From positions 2,058,311-2,122,310 of the forward strand of contig NZ_JAMXLA010000001.1 of assembly GCF_024054175.1 (NCBI RefSeq): a stretch of DNA of 64,000 nucleotides, read 5' to 3'. Source of the DNA: Flavobacterium sp. NRK1 (lineage in GTDB: Bacteria > Bacteroidota > Bacteroidia > Flavobacteriales > Flavobacteriaceae). Numbering within the stretch: position 1 is the first letter of the stretch; every line of letters starts with the position of its first letter. Under the pieces are notes generated by a model. That model did not search any database. It saw only the letters and a list, made by a program, of their open reading frames with translations, and was not told where the DNA came from. Shown piece by piece: positions 42,013 to 53,954 of the stretch. The position numbers and the translations under genes were made by a program.

Positions 42013-42083
42013 ACGGGCGTAGTTCAAGGGTAGAATAGCGGTCTCCAAAACCGTTGATGGGGGTTCGAATCCCTCCGCCCGTG
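42013..42083 (+). tRNA. tRNA-Trp (anticodon CCA)
   Basis: 71 nt. Acceptor ACGGGCG / CGCCCGT, anticodon arm GCGGT-CTCCAAA-ACCGT giving CCA, T-loop GGTTCGAATCC, discriminator G. CCA tail not encoded. It lies between tuf and secE as in many bacteria. Confidence 0.96.
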
Positions 42084-42099
42084 CAAAAAACGAAATACA

Positions 42100-42297
42100 A
42101 TGGCAAAAGTTACTAATTACATATCAGAAGCATTTACTGAGTTAAAAACGAATGTAACATGGCCGGAATGGGCTGAGGTGCAACGCCTTACTGTTATCGT
42201 AGCTGTGTTTTCGATAATATTTGCCTTGATTACTTTTGGTATAGACAAGGGCTTTGAGGTTCTTGTAGCAAATGTATATAAGTTTCTAAAAAATTAA
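42100..42297 (+). CDS. secE: Protein translocase subunit SecE
   Basis: A 65-residue single-span SecE of the short type: amphipathic YISEAFTELKTNVTWPEWAEVQRLTVIV (conserved TWP) followed by a hydrophobic helix (VFSIIFALITFGIDKGFEVLV). Clamp subunit of SecYEG in the inner membrane. 16 bp after tRNA-Trp and 10 bp before nusG. Confidence 0.95.
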   Translation: MAKVTNYISEAFTELKTNVTWPEWAEVQRLTVIVAVFSIIFALITFGIDKGFEVLVANVYKFLKN

Positions 42298-42307
42298 TTT
42301 TATTGCA

Positions 42308-42859
42308 ATGACTGATAACAATGTCAAAAAGTGGTATGTGGTTAGAGCGGTAAGCGGTCAGGAAAATAAAGTTAAAAACTACATAGAAACGGAAATAAAC
42401 AGGCTTGGAATGTCTGACTATATTTCTCAGGTGCTTGTTCCTACTGAAAAAGTGGTTCAGGTGCGTGACGGAAAAAAGATCAGCAAAGACAGGGTTTATT
42501 TTCCGGGGTATGTAATGGTTGAAGCTAACTTAACCGGTGAAATACCGCATATTATAAAGTCTATTACTGGCGTTATCGGCTTCCTTGGGGAAACTAAGGG
42601 TGGCGATGCAGTTCCTTTGCGCCTTTCTGAGGTGAATAGGATGCTTGGTAAAGTGGACGAATTGTCTGTTAAAACTGATAATGTTTCTATACCATTTACA
42701 GTGGGCGAGACTATTAAAGTTATTGACGGGCCTTTTAACGGTTTTAACGGTAGCGTTGAAAAAGTTAATGAAGAAAAGCGTAAGCTTGAAGTAATGGTGA
42801 AGATTTTTGGAAGAAAAACTCCGCTTGAGCTTAGCTTCATGCAGGTTGAAAAAGTATAA
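42308..42859 (+). CDS. nusG: Transcription termination/antitermination protein NusG
   Basis: A 183-residue NusG: NGN domain (about 8-115, KKWYVVRAVSGQENKVKNYIE; FPGYVMVEANLTGEIPHIIKSITGVIGFLG) and C-terminal KOW domain (FTVGETIKVIDGPFNGFNGSVEKVNEEKRKLEVMVKIFGR in two stretches). It binds RNA polymerase and links it with ribosome or Rho. Second gene of the secE-nusG-rplK unit. Confidence 0.97.
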   Translation: MTDNNVKKWYVVRAVSGQENKVKNYIETEINRLGMSDYISQVLVPTEKVVQVRDGKKISKDRVYFPGYVMVEANLTGEIPHIIKSITGVIGFLGETKGGDAVPLRLSEVNRMLGKVDELSVKTDNVSIPFTVGETIKVIDGPFNGFNGSVEKVNEEKRKLEVMVKIFGRKTPLELSFMQVEKV

Positions 42860-42928
42860 TTTTTGTTACACTTATTATAAATCACATCATTCGCTTCCAA
42901 TGAAGATGTGCTAAATTTTTTTAAAGAA

Positions 42929-43366
42929 ATGGCTAAAGAAATTAGTAAAGTAGTTAAACTACAAGTTAAGGGAGGTGCTGCGAACCCGTCGCCACCGGTT
43001 GGACCTGCTTTGGGGGCTGCTGGAGTTAACATCATGGAGTTCTGTAAGCAATTTAATGCCAGGACTCAGGATAAACCAGGCAAAGTTTTACCAGTACAAA
43101 TTACTGTGTATAAAGACAAGTCTTTCGAGTTTGTTGTTAAAACGCCACCGGCTGCTATCCAATTATTGGACGCTGCTAAACTTAAAGGAGGTTCTGGTGA
43201 GCCTAACCGTAAGAAAGTAGCTAGCGTTACCTGGGATCAAATCAGGGCTATTGCTGAAGACAAAATGGCTGACTTAAATGCTTTCACTATTGAGAAAGCG
43301 ATGAGTATGGTTGCCGGAACAGCAAGGTCTATGGGTATAACAGTATCAGGAACAGCTCCTTTTTAA
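42929..43366 (+). CDS. rplK: Large ribosomal subunit protein uL11
   Basis: A 145-residue L11 ([43 protein letters not shown]-terminal RNA-binding [12 protein letters not shown]). Part of the GTPase-associated centre. Start placed at ATG 42929 (MAKEISKVV), the family start; the frame opens seven codons earlier but that adds non-homologous residues. 69 bp after nusG and 18 bp before rplA. Confidence 0.97.
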   Translation: MAKEISKVVKLQVKGGAANPSPPVGPALGAAGVNIMEFCKQFNARTQDKPGKVLPVQITVYKDKSFEFVVKTPPAAIQLLDAAKLKGGSGEPNRKKVASVTWDQIRAIAEDKMADLNAFTIEKAMSMVAGTARSMGITVSGTAPF

Positions 43367-43384
43367 TCTAAAGAAAAAGAAGAA

Positions 43385-44074
43385 ATGGCAAAATTGACAA
43401 AAAAACAAAAAGAGGCTGCTTCAAAAATTGAGAAGAACAAGCTGTATTCATTGAAAGATGCTTCTGCATTAATCAAAACAGTTGCTACTGCAAAATTTGA
43501 TGAGTCTGTTGATATCGCAGTGCGTCTGGGTGTAGATCCAAGAAAAGCGAATCAAATGGTAAGAGGTGTTGTTACACTTCCTCATGGTACAGGTAAAGAT
43601 GTAAGAGTACTTGCTCTTGTAACTCCTGATAAAGAGGCTGAGGCTAAAGCTGCCGGTGCTGACTATGTAGGGTTAGATGAATACCTTCAGAAAATTAAAG
43701 ACGGATGGACAGATGTTGATGTAATCATCACTATGCCTGCAGTTATGGGTAAACTAGGTCCTTTAGGTAGAATCTTAGGTCCTCGCGGACTTATGCCAAA
43801 CCCTAAAACGGGAACTGTTACTATGGAAGTAGGTAAAGCTGTTCAGGAAGTTAAAGCTGGTAAAATTGACTTTAAAGTTGATAAAACCGGTATAGTTCAT
43901 GCAGGAATTGGAAGAATCTCTTTTGATGCTGACAAGATAACTGAGAACGCTCACGAAATCATTCAAACATTAGTTAAATTGAAACCAACTGCAGCTAAAG
44001 GTACATACATTAAGAGTATTCACATCTCTTCTACTATGAGCCCTGCTATCGCTTTAGATCCTAAAGCAGTATAA
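43385..44074 (+). CDS. rplA: Large ribosomal subunit protein uL1
   Basis: A 229-residue L1, the E-site stalk protein ([61 protein letters not shown]). In most bacteria it represses its own L11 operon by binding mRNA. 22 bp before rplJ. Confidence 0.98.
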   Translation: MAKLTKKQKEAASKIEKNKLYSLKDASALIKTVATAKFDESVDIAVRLGVDPRKANQMVRGVVTLPHGTGKDVRVLALVTPDKEAEAKAAGADYVGLDEYLQKIKDGWTDVDVIITMPAVMGKLGPLGRILGPRGLMPNPKTGTVTMEVGKAVQEVKAGKIDFKVDKTGIVHAGIGRISFDADKITENAHEIIQTLVKLKPTAAKGTYIKSIHISSTMSPAIALDPKAV

Positions 44075-44096
44075 TTGGTAGTTAAAAAGTTTTATT

Positions 44097-44612
44097 ATGA
44101 CCAAAGAAGAAAAATCAAGAGTTATTGAAGATTTAACTGCACAGTTGGCTGGTACAAACGTTGTTTATGTAACAGATATTTCAGGACTTAATGCAGAGAA
44201 TACTTCAAACTTAAGGAGAGCTTGTTTTAAAGCTGGTATAAAACTTGAAGTTGTTAAGAACACCCTGCTTGAAAAAGCAATGGAAGGTTTAGAGAACAAC
44301 TATGGTGAATTACCATCTATCCTAAAAGGAAGCACATCTATTATGATTGCAGAGAATGGAAACGCTCCTGCTAAAATCATTAAAGAATTCCGTAAAAAAT
44401 CTGATAAACCTGTACTTAAAGGTGCTTACATCCATGAGGCTGTATTCATTGGTGACAACCAGCTAGATGCTCTTGTGTCGCTTAAATCTAAAGACGAAGT
44501 TATCGGAGAGATCATCGGTCTTCTTCAGTCTCCTGCTAAAAATGTTGTTTCTGCCCTTAAATCAGGTGGTGGAAAAATTGCAGGAATTGTTAAAACATTA
44601 TCTGAAAGATAA
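44097..44612 (+). CDS. rplJ: Large ribosomal subunit protein uL10
   Basis: A 171-residue L10, base of the L7/L12 stalk (MTKEEKSRVIEDLTAQLAG; VKNTLLEKAMEG; C-terminal GEIIGLLQSPAKNVVSALKSGGGKIAGIVKTL). It anchors L12 dimers and, with them, usually autoregulates translation. 62 bp before rplL. Confidence 0.97.
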   Translation: MTKEEKSRVIEDLTAQLAGTNVVYVTDISGLNAENTSNLRRACFKAGIKLEVVKNTLLEKAMEGLENNYGELPSILKGSTSIMIAENGNAPAKIIKEFRKKSDKPVLKGAYIHEAVFIGDNQLDALVSLKSKDEVIGEIIGLLQSPAKNVVSALKSGGGKIAGIVKTLSER

Positions 44613-44674
44613 TAACCTCGCGAGAACGCACTTTATAAATTATATATTACAAACTATTTAAAACGATAGAAAAA

Positions 44675-45052
44675 ATGGCAGATTTGAAACAATTCGCAGA
44701 ACAACTAGTTAACCTTACAGTTAAAGAAGTTAACGAACTAGCTACAATATTAAAAGATGAGTATGGAATCGAGCCTGCTGCTGCTGCAGTAGTTGCTGCT
44801 GGTCCTGCTGCTGGTGGAGATGCTCCTGCTGCTGCTGAGCAAACTGAATTCACTGTAGTTCTTAAAGATGCTGGTGCTTCTAAACTTGGTGTTGTTAAAG
44901 CTGTAAAAGAACTTACAGGTTTAGGACTTAAAGAAGCTAAAGATCTTGTAGATTCAGCTCCTGCAAACGTAAAAGAAGGCATCTCTAAAGAAGAGGCTGA
45001 AGGCCTTAAGAAAGCTTTAGAAGAAGCTGGAGCTGCTGTTGAGCTTAAATAA
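44675..45052 (+). CDS. rplL: Large ribosomal subunit protein bL12
   Basis: A 125-residue L7/L12: N-terminal dimerisation helices, an Ala/Gly/Pro hinge (about 35-55) and C-terminal GTPase-contact domain ([38 protein letters not shown] in parts). Present in several copies per ribosome, so a hairpin between it and rpoB makes sense for reducing downstream expression. Confidence 0.98.
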   Translation: MADLKQFAEQLVNLTVKEVNELATILKDEYGIEPAAAAVVAAGPAAGGDAPAAAEQTEFTVVLKDAGASKLGVVKAVKELTGLGLKEAKDLVDSAPANVKEGISKEEAEGLKKALEEAGAAVELK

Positions 45053-45075
45053 GCTTACATCGGTTACAAAACCCA

Positions 45076-45118
45076 GGTTTAGGCCTTGAGAAGTACTCTC
45101 AAAGGCCTAAACCATTTT
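45076..45118 (+). terminator. Attenuator-type hairpin between rplL and rpoB
   Basis: Long stem GGTTTAGGCCTTGAGA / TCTCAAAGGCCTAAACC with one bulged base and a 5-nt AGTAC loop, followed by ATTTTT. It probably lets only part of the transcripts reach rpoB, keeping L12 above polymerase. Confidence 0.75.
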
Positions 45119-45178
45119 TCGTATAATAACATTTTATACGTTTTTAATAAATTATTTTAATCAAAATTTTGTCCATTG

Positions 45179-48100
45179 ATGATAACAAATCAGACTGAAA
45201 GATTAAATTTTGCCTCAACAAAAAACATCCCTGATTACCCGGACTTCCTTGACATTCAGGTAAAATCTTTTAAAGATTTTTTCCAGCTTGAAACCAAATC
45301 AGATGAAAGAGGCAACGAAGGTCTTTATAACACCTTCATGGAAAACTTTCCGATTACTGATACCAGAAATCAGTTTGTATTGGAGTTCCTTGATTACTTT
45401 GTTGATCCGCCACGTTATACAATTGAAGAATGTATAGACAGGGGACTTACATACAGCGTGCCTTTAAAAGCAAGGTTAAAGCTGTACTGTACAGACCCTG
45501 AGCATGAAGATTTTGAAACTATTGTACAGGATGTATATTTAGGTACTATACCTTATATGACTCCTAGCGGTACTTTTGTTATCAACGGTGCAGAGCGTGT
45601 AGTTGTATCTCAGCTTCACAGGTCTCCCGGAGTTTTCTTTGGCCAGTCATTCCACGCAAACGGAACAAAATTATACTCTGCAAGGGTAATTCCTTTCAAA
45701 GGTTCTTGGATTGAGTTTGCTACAGACATTAATAGTGTTATGTATGCTTACATTGACAGAAAGAAAAAGCTTCCTGTTACAACGTTGTTCAGGGCTATTG
45801 GTTTTGAAAGAGATAAAGATATCCTTGAAATATTTGACCTTGCTGAAGAAATCAAGGTTTCAAAAACAGGTCTTAAAAAGTATATCGGCAGAAGGCTTGC
45901 TGCACGTGTATTGAATACTTGGCACGAAGATTTCGTGGATGAGGATACAGGTGAGGTGGTTTCTATCGAGCGTAACGAAATTATATTAGACAGGGATACT
46001 ATAATCGACAAAGATAATGTTGAGGAAATTATCGACTCTAATGTAAAAACGATACTGCTTCATAAAGAGGATAATAATCAGGCAGATTATGCTATTATCC
46101 ATAATACTTTACAGAAAGACCCTACAAACTCAGAAAAAGAAGCTGTAGAGCACATTTACCGTCAGCTGCGTAATGCAGAACCACCTGATGAGGAAACAGC
46201 TCGTGGCATTATAGATAAATTATTCTTCTCTGACCAGCGTTATAACTTAGGTGAAGTTGGTCGTTACAGAATGAACAAAAAACTTGGTCTTGATATTCCA
46301 ATGGAAAAGCAGGTGCTTACCAAAGAGGATATCATTACTATTGTTAAGTATCTTATTGAGCTAATCAACTCTAAAGCAGAGATTGATGATATTGACCACT
46401 TATCTAACCGTCGTGTTCGTACGGTAGGTGAGCAGTTATCAGCTCAGTTTGGTGTAGGACTTGCCCGTATGGCAAGAACGATTAGAGAGCGTATGAACGT
46501 TAGGGATAACGAGGTGTTTACACCTATCGACCTTATCAATGCTAAAACATTGTCATCGGTAATCAACTCTTTCTTTGGTACCAACCAGTTGTCTCAGTTC
46601 ATGGACCAGACAAACCCACTTGCAGAGATTACTCACAAAAGGAGGTTATCTGCACTTGGACCAGGTGGTCTTTCGAGAGAAAGAGCAGGTTTCGAGGTTC
46701 GAGATGTTCACTATACACACTATGGCCGTCTTTGTCCTATCGAAACACCTGAGGGACCAAACATTGGTTTGATCTCGTCTCTTGGTGTTTATGCTAAAGT
46801 TAACGGAATGGGCTTTATTGAAACTCCTTACCGTAAAGTTGTTGATGGTAAAGTAGATCTTGAATCAACTCCTATATACTTAAGCGCTGAAGAAGAAGAA
46901 GGTAAAATGATTGCTCAGGCAAATATTGAGATGGACAATGAGGGTAAAATTACTGCTGAAAAAGTAATTGCCCGTGAGGAAGGTGACTTCCCGGTTGTAG
47001 ATCCAACTTCTGTACATTATACAGACGTTGCTCCTAACCAGATTGCTTCTATTTCGGCTTCATTGATTCCTTTCCTAGAGCACGATGATGCTAACCGTGC
47101 GTTGATGGGATCGAACATGATGCGCCAGGCAGTTCCTCTTTTACGTCCGGAAGCCCCAATTGTGGGTACAGGATTGGAGCGCCAGGTGGCTTCTGACTCA
47201 AGGGTACTTATTAATGCCGAAGGCAATGGTACTGTTGAGTATGTTGATGCAAACCAGATTACAATTAAATATGACAGAACTGATCGTGAAAGAAGCGTAA
47301 GCTTTGATCCGGATGAGAAAACATATCAGCTTATTAAGTTTAGAAAAACCAACCAGAGTACAAGTATTAACCTTAAGCCTATCGTAAGAAAAGGTGACAG
47401 GGTAAAACTTGGCCAGGTTCTTTGTGAAGGCTATGCTACACAAAATGGTGAACTTGCTCTTGGTCGTAACCTAAAAGTGGCGTTCATGCCTTGGAAAGGT
47501 TATAACTTTGAGGATGCTATCGTGATCTCTGAAAAAGTAGTTCGTGATGATATCTTTACGTCTATCCACGTAGATGATTACTCTCTTGAAGTAAGGGATA
47601 CTAAGTTAGGTAACGAAGAGTTGACTAACGATATTCCTAACGTGAGCGAGGAAGCTACTAAAGACCTTGACGAAAATGGTATGATCAGGATTGGTGCCGA
47701 GGTTAAACCAGGCGATATCCTTATCGGTAAGATTACTCCAAAAGGAGAATCAGACCCAACACCTGAAGAAAAACTTCTTCGTGCCATCTTTGGTGACAAA
47801 GCGGGTGATGTTAAAGATGCTTCATTAAAAGCTTCTCCATCATTACACGGTGTTGTACTTGACAAAAAATTATTTGCACGTGCCGTTAAAGATAAACGTA
47901 AGCGTACAAAAGATAAAGATGATTTAGGAAAACTTGAAATGGACTTTGAAGTTAAGTTCAATGAACTTAAAGACAGACTTATTGACAAGTTATTCAATAT
48001 CATTAACGGAAAAACTTCTCAGGGAGTTATGAATGACCTGGGTGAGGAAGTACTACCAAAAGGTAAGAAATACACTCAGAAAATGCTTTATGCTGTTGAA

Positions 48101-48991
48101 GATTTCGCTCACTTAACAAAAGGTCAGTGGACTACGGACGATGAAACCAATGCAATGGTTAACGACCTTATCCACAACTATAAAATTAAGCTGAACGACC
48201 TTCAGGGTGCTTTAAGAAGGGAGAAATTTACCATTACTGTAGGAGATGAGCTTCCGTCAGGTATTTTAAAACTTGCTAAAGTTTACATTGCTAAGAAACG
48301 TAAGCTTAAAGTGGGTGATAAAATGGCGGGTCGTCACGGTAATAAAGGTATTGTTGCTAAAATAGTTCGCCACGAAGATATGCCGTTCCTTGAGGATGGT
48401 ACTCCGGTGGATATCGTACTTAACCCTCTTGGTGTACCTTCACGTATGAATATTGGTCAGATTTATGAAACGGTTCTTGGATGGGCAGGTATGAACTTAG
48501 GAAAGAAATTTGCTACTCCTATTTTCGACGGTGCTTCCCTTGACCAGATCAATGCTCTTACAGATGAAGCTGGTATTCCAAGATTTGGCCACACTTACCT
48601 TTACGATGGAGGAACGGGAGAACGTTTCCACCAGCCGGCTACAGTAGGTGTTATCTATATGCTGAAATTAGGACACATGGTAGATGATAAGATGCACGCA
48701 CGTTCTATTGGTCCATACTCGCTTATCACGCAGCAGCCTCTTGGAGGTAAAGCGCAATTTGGTGGTCAGCGTTTTGGAGAGATGGAGGTTTGGGCTCTTG
48801 AGGCTTATGGTGCTTCCAGTACATTAAGGGAGATACTGACTGTTAAATCGGATGACGTTATTGGTAGAGCTAAAACTTACGAGGCTATCGTTAAGGGTGA
48901 AACTATGCCAGAACCGGGATTACCTGAATCGTTCAATGTATTAATGCATGAACTTAAGGGGCTTGGACTTGACATCAGATTAGAAGAATAA
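45179..48991 (+). CDS. rpoB: DNA-directed RNA polymerase subunit beta
   Basis: A 1270-residue beta subunit. Landmarks are the start [22 protein letters not shown], the rifampicin-region blocks [33 protein letters not shown] (in parts), [11 protein letters not shown], the [10 protein letters not shown] segment, [19 protein letters not shown], and the C-terminal [17 protein letters not shown]. The rifampicin cluster appears wild-type by eye (DQTNPL, HKRR, LS). Start at ATG 45179, not the preceding TTG. The C-terminus GLDIRLEE is intact. Confidence 0.98.
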   Translation: MITNQTERLNFASTKNIPDYPDFLDIQVKSFKDFFQLETKSDERGNEGLYNTFMENFPITDTRNQFVLEFLDYFVDPPRYTIEECIDRGLTYSVPLKARLKLYCTDPEHEDFETIVQDVYLGTIPYMTPSGTFVINGAERVVVSQLHRSPGVFFGQSFHANGTKLYSARVIPFKGSWIEFATDINSVMYAYIDRKKKLPVTTLFRAIGFERDKDILEIFDLAEEIKVSKTGLKKYIGRRLAARVLNTWHEDFVDEDTGEVVSIERNEIILDRDTIIDKDNVEEIIDSNVKTILLHKEDNNQADYAIIHNTLQKDPTNSEKEAVEHIYRQLRNAEPPDEETARGIIDKLFFSDQRYNLGEVGRYRMNKKLGLDIPMEKQVLTKEDIITIVKYLIELINSKAEIDDIDHLSNRRVRTVGEQLSAQFGVGLARMARTIRERMNVRDNEVFTPIDLINAKTLSSVINSFFGTNQLSQFMDQTNPLAEITHKRRLSALGPGGLSRERAGFEVRDVHYTHYGRLCPIETPEGPNIGLISSLGVYAKVNGMGFIETPYRKVVDGKVDLESTPIYLSAEEEEGKMIAQANIEMDNEGKITAEKVIAREEGDFPVVDPTSVHYTDVAPNQIASISASLIPFLEHDDANRALMGSNMMRQAVPLLRPEAPIVGTGLERQVASDSRVLINAEGNGTVEYVDANQITIKYDRTDRERSVSFDPDEKTYQLIKFRKTNQSTSINLKPIVRKGDRVKLGQVLCEGYATQNGELALGRNLKVAFMPWKGYNFEDAIVISEKVVRDDIFTSIHVDDYSLEVRDTKLGNEELTNDIPNVSEEATKDLDENGMIRIGAEVKPGDILIGKITPKGESDPTPEEKLLRAIFGDKAGDVKDASLKASPSLHGVVLDKKLFARAVKDKRKRTKDKDDLGKLEMDFEVKFNELKDRLIDKLFNIINGKTSQGVMNDLGEEVLPKGKKYTQKMLYAVEDFAHLTKGQWTTDDETNAMVNDLIHNYKIKLNDLQGALRREKFTITVGDELPSGILKLAKVYIAKKRKLKVGDKMAGRHGNKGIVAKIVRHEDMPFLEDGTPVDIVLNPLGVPSRMNIGQIYETVLGWAGMNLGKKFATPIFDGASLDQINALTDEAGIPRFGHTYLYDGGTGERFHQPATVGVIYMLKLGHMVDDKMHARSIGPYSLITQQPLGGKAQFGGQRFGEMEVWALEAYGASSTLREILTVKSDDVIGRAKTYEAIVKGETMPEPGLPESFNVLMHELKGLGLDIRLEE

Positions 48992-48999
48992 ATTTCCAT

Positions 49000-49024
49000 G
49001 GGAATGGTGCTGTGCACCATTCCC
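49000..49024 (+). other. Intercistronic hairpin between rpoB and rpoC
   Basis: Perfect 10-bp stem GGGAATGGTG / CACCATTCCC with a CTGTG loop, 38 bp before rpoC. No direct T-run, so mRNA processing or stability rather than termination. Confidence 0.7.
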
Positions 49025-49061
49025 TTCTATACTTTTTTAATAAATTGATAGATTACATATC

Positions 49062-52000
49062 ATGACGAGATTAAAAGATAAAAATACCATTAAAAGATTT
49101 AACCAGATATCTATAGGCCTTGCTTCGCCGGAGTCTATACTGGCTGAATCAAGAGGTGAAGTTCTTAAGCCGGAAACTATTAACTATCGTACCCACAAAC
49201 CGGAAAGAGACGGCCTTTTCTGTGAGCGTATATTTGGTCCTGTAAAGGATTTTGAATGTGCTTGCGGTAAATATAAAAGGATTCGTTATAAAGGGATTGT
49301 TTGTGACCGATGCGGTGTTGAAGTTACCGAAAAGAAAGTACGCCGTGACAGGGTAGGGCACATTAACCTTGTAGTGCCTATTGCCCATATATGGTATTTC
49401 CGTTCGCTTCCTAACAAAATTGGTTATATACTTGGCTTGCCGTCTAAGAAATTAGACATGATCATTTACTATGAAAGGTATGTGGTTATTCAGCCGGGTA
49501 TTGCTAAAGGACCGGATGGGGAAACCCTTAACAGGCTTGATTTCCTTACTGAAGAAGAGTACCTGAATATTCTGGACACTCTTCCGATGGAAAACCAATA
49601 CTTAGACGATACAGACCCTAACAAGTTTGTTGCTAAGATGGGTGCTGAGTGTATTATGGACCTGCTTGCAAGAATTGATCTTGATGAGCTTTCTTACCAG
49701 TTACGCCACAGCGCTAATACTGAAACGTCTAAACAGCGTAAAACTGAAGCCCTTAAAAGACTTCAGGTTGTAGAATCATTCCGTGAGTCTAATCTTAACA
49801 GGGAGAACCGCCCTGAGTGGATGATCCTTAAAGTTATACCTGTTATACCGCCTGAGCTTCGCCCATTGGTGCCGCTTGATGGCGGACGTTTTGCAACATC
49901 AGATTTAAATGACCTTTACCGTAGGGTAATTATCCGTAATAACCGTCTTAAAAGGTTAATGGAAATTAAAGCACCTGAGGTAATCCTTCGTAACGAAAAA
50001 CGTATGCTTCAGGAATCTGTTGACTCGTTATTTGATAATACAAGGAAAGCATCTGCTGTTAAAACAGAATCTAACAGGCCATTAAAATCATTATCAGATT
50101 CATTAAAAGGTAAACAGGGACGTTTCCGTCAAAACCTTCTTGGTAAGCGTGTTGATTATTCTGCACGTTCGGTAATTGTTGTTGGGCCTGAAATGAAACT
50201 ATTTGAGTGTGGTCTTCCTAAAGATATGGCCGCTGAGCTTTACAAACCATTTGTCATCAGAAAACTGATTGAGCGTGGAATTGTAAAAACAGTTAAGTCT
50301 GCTAAAAAGATAATTGATAAAAAAGAACCTGTAGTTTGGGATATCCTTGAAAACGTAATTAAAGGACACCCGGTACTATTAAACAGGGCTCCTACTCTTC
50401 ACAGATTAGGTATACAGGCATTCCAGCCGAAACTTATTGAAGGAAAAGCTATTCAGCTTCACCCATTGGTATGTACGGCGTTTAATGCGGATTTTGATGG
50501 TGACCAGATGGCGGTTCACCTTCCGTTAGGGCCGGAGGCTATTCTTGAGGCGCAGTTATTAATGCTTGCTTCTCACAATATCCTTAACCCTGCAAATGGT
50601 GCGCCTATCACTGTACCTTCTCAGGACATGGTACTTGGTCTTTATTATATGACCAAAGAGCGTCTTTCAACTGAAACTCACAAAATTTTAGGTGAAGGCC
50701 TTACATTCTATTCTGCAGAAGAAGTACATATTGCACTTAATGAAGGCAAACTTGAACTTAATGCGCGTGTAAAAATACGTGCTAAAGATTTCAATGAAAA
50801 TGGCGAGCTGGTATGGAAAATTATCCAGACTACTGCCGGTAGGGTATTATTCAACGAGGTGGTGCCGGAAGCGGCAGGATACATCAATGAAATCCTTACA
50901 AAAAAGTCGCTTAGAGATATTATCGGACAGATTTTAAGTGTTACCGATGTACCTACAACGGCTGCCTTCCTTGACAACATGAAAGACATGGGTTACAAAT
51001 TCGCTTTCAAAGGTGGTTTGTCATTCAGCTTAGGTGATATTATCATTCCTCCAAGAAAGCAGGAGCTTATTGCCGATGCTAACGAGCAGGTAGATGCTAT
51101 CTCTATGAACTATAACATGGGTCTTATTACCAATAATGAGCGTTACAACCAGGTAATTGACGTTTGGACATCTACAAACGCGTTGCTTACGGAGCTTGCA
51201 ATGAAAAACATTAGAGAAGACCAGCAAGGTTTCAACTCGGTGTATATGATGCTTGACTCGGGGGCGAGGGGTTCTAAGGAACAGATTCGTCAGCTTACAG
51301 GTATGCGTGGTTTGATGGCTAAGCCTAAAAAATCAACTGCCGGTGGTGGTGAGATTATTGAAAACCCGATCCTTTCAAACTTTAAAGAAGGTCTTTCTAT
51401 CCTTGAGTACTTTATCTCTACTCACGGTGCGCGTAAAGGTCTTGCGGATACCGCTCTTAAAACGGCGGATGCAGGATACCTTACAAGAAGGCTGCATGAC
51501 GTTTCTCAGGATGTTATTGTTAACTCTGTTGACTGTGGTACATTAAGAGGTATTGAAGTTTCGGCACTTAAGAAAAACGAAGAGATCGTTGAATCTCTAG
51601 GTGAGCGTATATTAGGACGTGTTGCCCTTCAGGATGTTATTAATCCACTTACAAGCGAAGTACTTGTTCACGCAGGTGTTCAGATTACCGAAGCTGAAGT
51701 GAAAGCTATAAATGCAGCTCCTATTGAAAGAGTTGAAGTACGTTCTCCATTAACTTGTGAGGCTACTAAAGGTATCTGTGCTAAATGTTACGGACGTAAC
51801 CTTGCTACAGGTAAAATGACTCAGAAGGGTGAAGCTGTTGGTGTAATTGCTGCTCAGTCAATTGGTGAGCCGGGTACACAGCTTACACTACGTACATTCC
51901 ACGTTGGTGGTGTTGCGGGTGGTATTTCTGAAGAATCAAGCATCATTACTAAATTCCGTGGTAGACTGGAGATCGAAGACCTTAAAACTGTTAAGGGCGA

Positions 52001-53360
52001 AGATACTGATGGCAACGAAACAGATATCGTTGTTTCACGTTCTACAGAATTGAAATTAGTTGACGAGAATACAGGAATTCTATTAAATACACACAATATT
52101 CCTTACGGTTCAAGCATCTACGTTAAAGACGGAGAAGTGGTAGACAAAGGAACTGTAATATGTAAATGGGACCCGTATAATGGGGTTATCATCTCTGAAT
52201 TTACAGGTAAAATTGCTTATGAAGATATCGAACAGGGACAATCGTTCATGGTTGAGATCGATGAGCAGACCGGATTCCAGGAGAAAGTTATCTCTGAGGC
52301 AAGGAATAAGAAATTAATCCCAACGTTATTGATATATGGTAAAGACAATGAGCTTATCCGTTCTTACAACTTACCGGTAGGTGCCCACCTTATGGTAGAC
52401 AATGGTGAGAAAATTAAGGCTGGTAAGATTCTTGTTAAAATACCAAGACGTTCATCTAAAGCGGGCGATATCACAGGAGGTCTTCCAAGGATTACTGAGC
52501 TTCTTGAAGCACGTAACCCTTCTAACCCTGCGGTAGTTTCTGAAATTGACGGTGTTGTTTCTTTCGGTAAGATCAAAAGGGGTAACCGCGAGATCATTAT
52601 CGAGTCTAAATTTGGAGAGATTAAAAAATACTTAGTTAAGTTATCTAATCAGATCCTTGTTCAGGAAAATGACTACGTTAAAGCAGGTCTTCCGTTATCT
52701 GACGGTGCTATTACTCCTGAGGATATCCTTAGGATACAGGGGCCATCTGCAGTACAGCAGTACTTAGTGAACGAGATTCAGGAAGTTTACCGTTTACAGG
52801 GTGTAAAAATCAATGATAAGCACTTTGAGGTTGTTATCCGCCAAATGATGCGTAAAGTAAGGGTTGAAGATCCGGGAGATACACTTTTCCTTGAAGATCA
52901 GCTAATACATACGTCTGACTTTATTGTGGAAAACGACAAACTATATGGAATGAAAGTTGTAGAAGACGCAGGTGATTCTGAAAACCTTAAACCGGGCCAG
53001 ATAATCACTCCGCGTGAACTAAGGGATGAGAATTCATTGCTTAAACGTAACGACCAAAACTTAGTTTCTGCAAGAGACGTAGTTCCTGCAACTGCTACAC
53101 CAGTACTTCAGGGTATCACAAGAGCATCGCTTCAAACTAAATCGTTTATTTCTGCGGCATCGTTCCAGGAAACAACGAAAGTACTTAACGAGGCAGCTGT
53201 AGCTGGTAAAGTTGACGGACTTGAAGGACTTAAAGAGAATGTAATTGTTGGTCACAGAATACCTGCAGGTACAGGTATGAGAGACTATGATAACACTATC
53301 GTAGGTTCTAAAGAAGAATACAATGAGCTATTAACTCCTAAGGAGGAATATAACTACTAA
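49062..53360 (+). CDS. rpoC: DNA-directed RNA polymerase subunit beta'
   Basis: A 1432-residue beta' subunit: zinc-binding [22 protein letters not shown] (split motif C-x-C...C-x2-C), the active-site [15 protein letters not shown] with the three Mg-binding Asp, trigger-loop/bridge-helix region ([19 protein letters not shown]), and the second zinc site [16 protein letters not shown]. Ends [16 protein letters not shown]. Follows rpoB after a stable hairpin and precedes the DUF3467 gene by four bases. Confidence 0.98.
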   Translation: MTRLKDKNTIKRFNQISIGLASPESILAESRGEVLKPETINYRTHKPERDGLFCERIFGPVKDFECACGKYKRIRYKGIVCDRCGVEVTEKKVRRDRVGHINLVVPIAHIWYFRSLPNKIGYILGLPSKKLDMIIYYERYVVIQPGIAKGPDGETLNRLDFLTEEEYLNILDTLPMENQYLDDTDPNKFVAKMGAECIMDLLARIDLDELSYQLRHSANTETSKQRKTEALKRLQVVESFRESNLNRENRPEWMILKVIPVIPPELRPLVPLDGGRFATSDLNDLYRRVIIRNNRLKRLMEIKAPEVILRNEKRMLQESVDSLFDNTRKASAVKTESNRPLKSLSDSLKGKQGRFRQNLLGKRVDYSARSVIVVGPEMKLFECGLPKDMAAELYKPFVIRKLIERGIVKTVKSAKKIIDKKEPVVWDILENVIKGHPVLLNRAPTLHRLGIQAFQPKLIEGKAIQLHPLVCTAFNADFDGDQMAVHLPLGPEAILEAQLLMLASHNILNPANGAPITVPSQDMVLGLYYMTKERLSTETHKILGEGLTFYSAEEVHIALNEGKLELNARVKIRAKDFNENGELVWKIIQTTAGRVLFNEVVPEAAGYINEILTKKSLRDIIGQILSVTDVPTTAAFLDNMKDMGYKFAFKGGLSFSLGDIIIPPRKQELIADANEQVDAISMNYNMGLITNNERYNQVIDVWTSTNALLTELAMKNIREDQQGFNSVYMMLDSGARGSKEQIRQLTGMRGLMAKPKKSTAGGGEIIENPILSNFKEGLSILEYFISTHGARKGLADTALKTADAGYLTRRLHDVSQDVIVNSVDCGTLRGIEVSALKKNEEIVESLGERILGRVALQDVINPLTSEVLVHAGVQITEAEVKAINAAPIERVEVRSPLTCEATKGICAKCYGRNLATGKMTQKGEAVGVIAAQSIGEPGTQLTLRTFHVGGVAGGISEESSIITKFRGRLEIEDLKTVKGEDTDGNETDIVVSRSTELKLVDENTGILLNTHNIPYGSSIYVKDGEVVDKGTVICKWDPYNGVIISEFTGKIAYEDIEQGQSFMVEIDEQTGFQEKVISEARNKKLIPTLLIYGKDNELIRSYNLPVGAHLMVDNGEKIKAGKILVKIPRRSSKAGDITGGLPRITELLEARNPSNPAVVSEIDGVVSFGKIKRGNREIIIESKFGEIKKYLVKLSNQILVQENDYVKAGLPLSDGAITPEDILRIQGPSAVQQYLVNEIQEVYRLQGVKINDKHFEVVIRQMMRKVRVEDPGDTLFLEDQLIHTSDFIVENDKLYGMKVVEDAGDSENLKPGQIITPRELRDENSLLKRNDQNLVSARDVVPATATPVLQGITRASLQTKSFISAASFQETTKVLNEAAVAGKVDGLEGLKENVIVGHRIPAGTGMRDYDNTIVGSKEEYNELLTPKEEYNY

Positions 53361-53364
53361 TACA

Positions 53365-53676
53365 ATGAGTGATCAAAAACAACAACCGGGACAAATAAAC
53401 ATAGAACTGGATGAAAAAACAGCAGAGGGAACTTACAGTAACCTTGCTATAATCAACCATTCGGCTTCTGAGTTTGTTGTGGACTTTGTGAGTATTATGC
53501 CGGGTACGCCTAAGGCAAAAGTAAAATCACGAATTGTGTTAACGCCTCAGCACGCTAAAAGGCTGCTTAAGGCACTGGGTGAAAACATACACCGTTTTGA
53601 AAGTGCCCACGGGCAGATAAGCGATACGGAACAACCCGCTATTCCTTTGAGTTTCGGTCCTGCGGGACAAGCTTAA
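53365..53676 (+). CDS. DUF3467 family protein
   Basis: A 103-residue cytoplasmic protein of the DUF3467 family (INIELDEKTAEGTYSNLAIINHSASEFVVDFVSIMPG; KVKSRIVLTPQHAKRLLKALGENI). Widely kept immediately behind rpoC in Bacteroidota, here 4 bp after it, so it is probably co-translated with polymerase. Function unknown; a polymerase or RNA-associated role is guessed from context. A strong terminator follows. Confidence 0.9.
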   Translation: MSDQKQQPGQINIELDEKTAEGTYSNLAIINHSASEFVVDFVSIMPGTPKAKVKSRIVLTPQHAKRLLKALGENIHRFESAHGQISDTEQPAIPLSFGPAGQA

Positions 53677-53683
53677 TAAAAAC

Positions 53684-53712
53684 AAAACCCTTTCAGTAAT
53701 GAAAGGGTTTTT
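53684..53712. terminator. Terminator of the rpoBC transcript
   Basis: Perfect 12-bp stem AAAACCCTTTCA / TGAAAGGGTTTT with GTAA loop, T-run on one side and A-run on the other, so it may also end the minus-strand transcript. Confidence 0.9.
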
Positions 53713-53717
53713 TGTTT

Positions 53718-53907
53718 TTATTTTAAATCAGTATCGGATTTCAATATCCAGCCATATGTATAGGTTGGTTGTTCATGAAAATTTGCATACTCATTGGTAA
53801 GTCCTGAAGGTTCCATTAATACAAACATCCACTCTAGCCTGTTCTTTTTTGCAAGATAGCAGAAGTATGATTAGGCAGGCTGCGAAAGGCATCGCTTTTT
53901 GTGTCAT
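53718..53907 (-). pseudogene. Frameshifted small lipoprotein gene
   Basis: On the minus strand an ATG at 53907 opens MTQKAMPFAACLIILLLSC, a textbook lipoprotein signal with the lipid Cys at residue 19. The frame then runs to an early stop at 53791 after 38 residues. A six-A run (53845-53850, shown as T on the plus strand) directly follows the lipobox Cys codon. Removing one A shifts into a frame that continues NRLEWMFVLMEPSGLTNEY ... YTYGWILKSDTDLK to a stop at 53718, a coherent 62-residue lipoprotein. So either a real slippage mutation, phase variation, or a sequencing error. The family is not recognised. It lies directly behind the acyltransferase gene. Confidence 0.6.
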
Positions 53908-53954
53908 TATTTGTATTTTGATACTTTGTTAAACTTTTTATTATTGCTATAATT

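Noticed and set aside
42496..43035. Open frame of 179 codons on the minus strand
   Set aside because: It lies opposite nusG and rplK, both certain, and has no recognisable motif.
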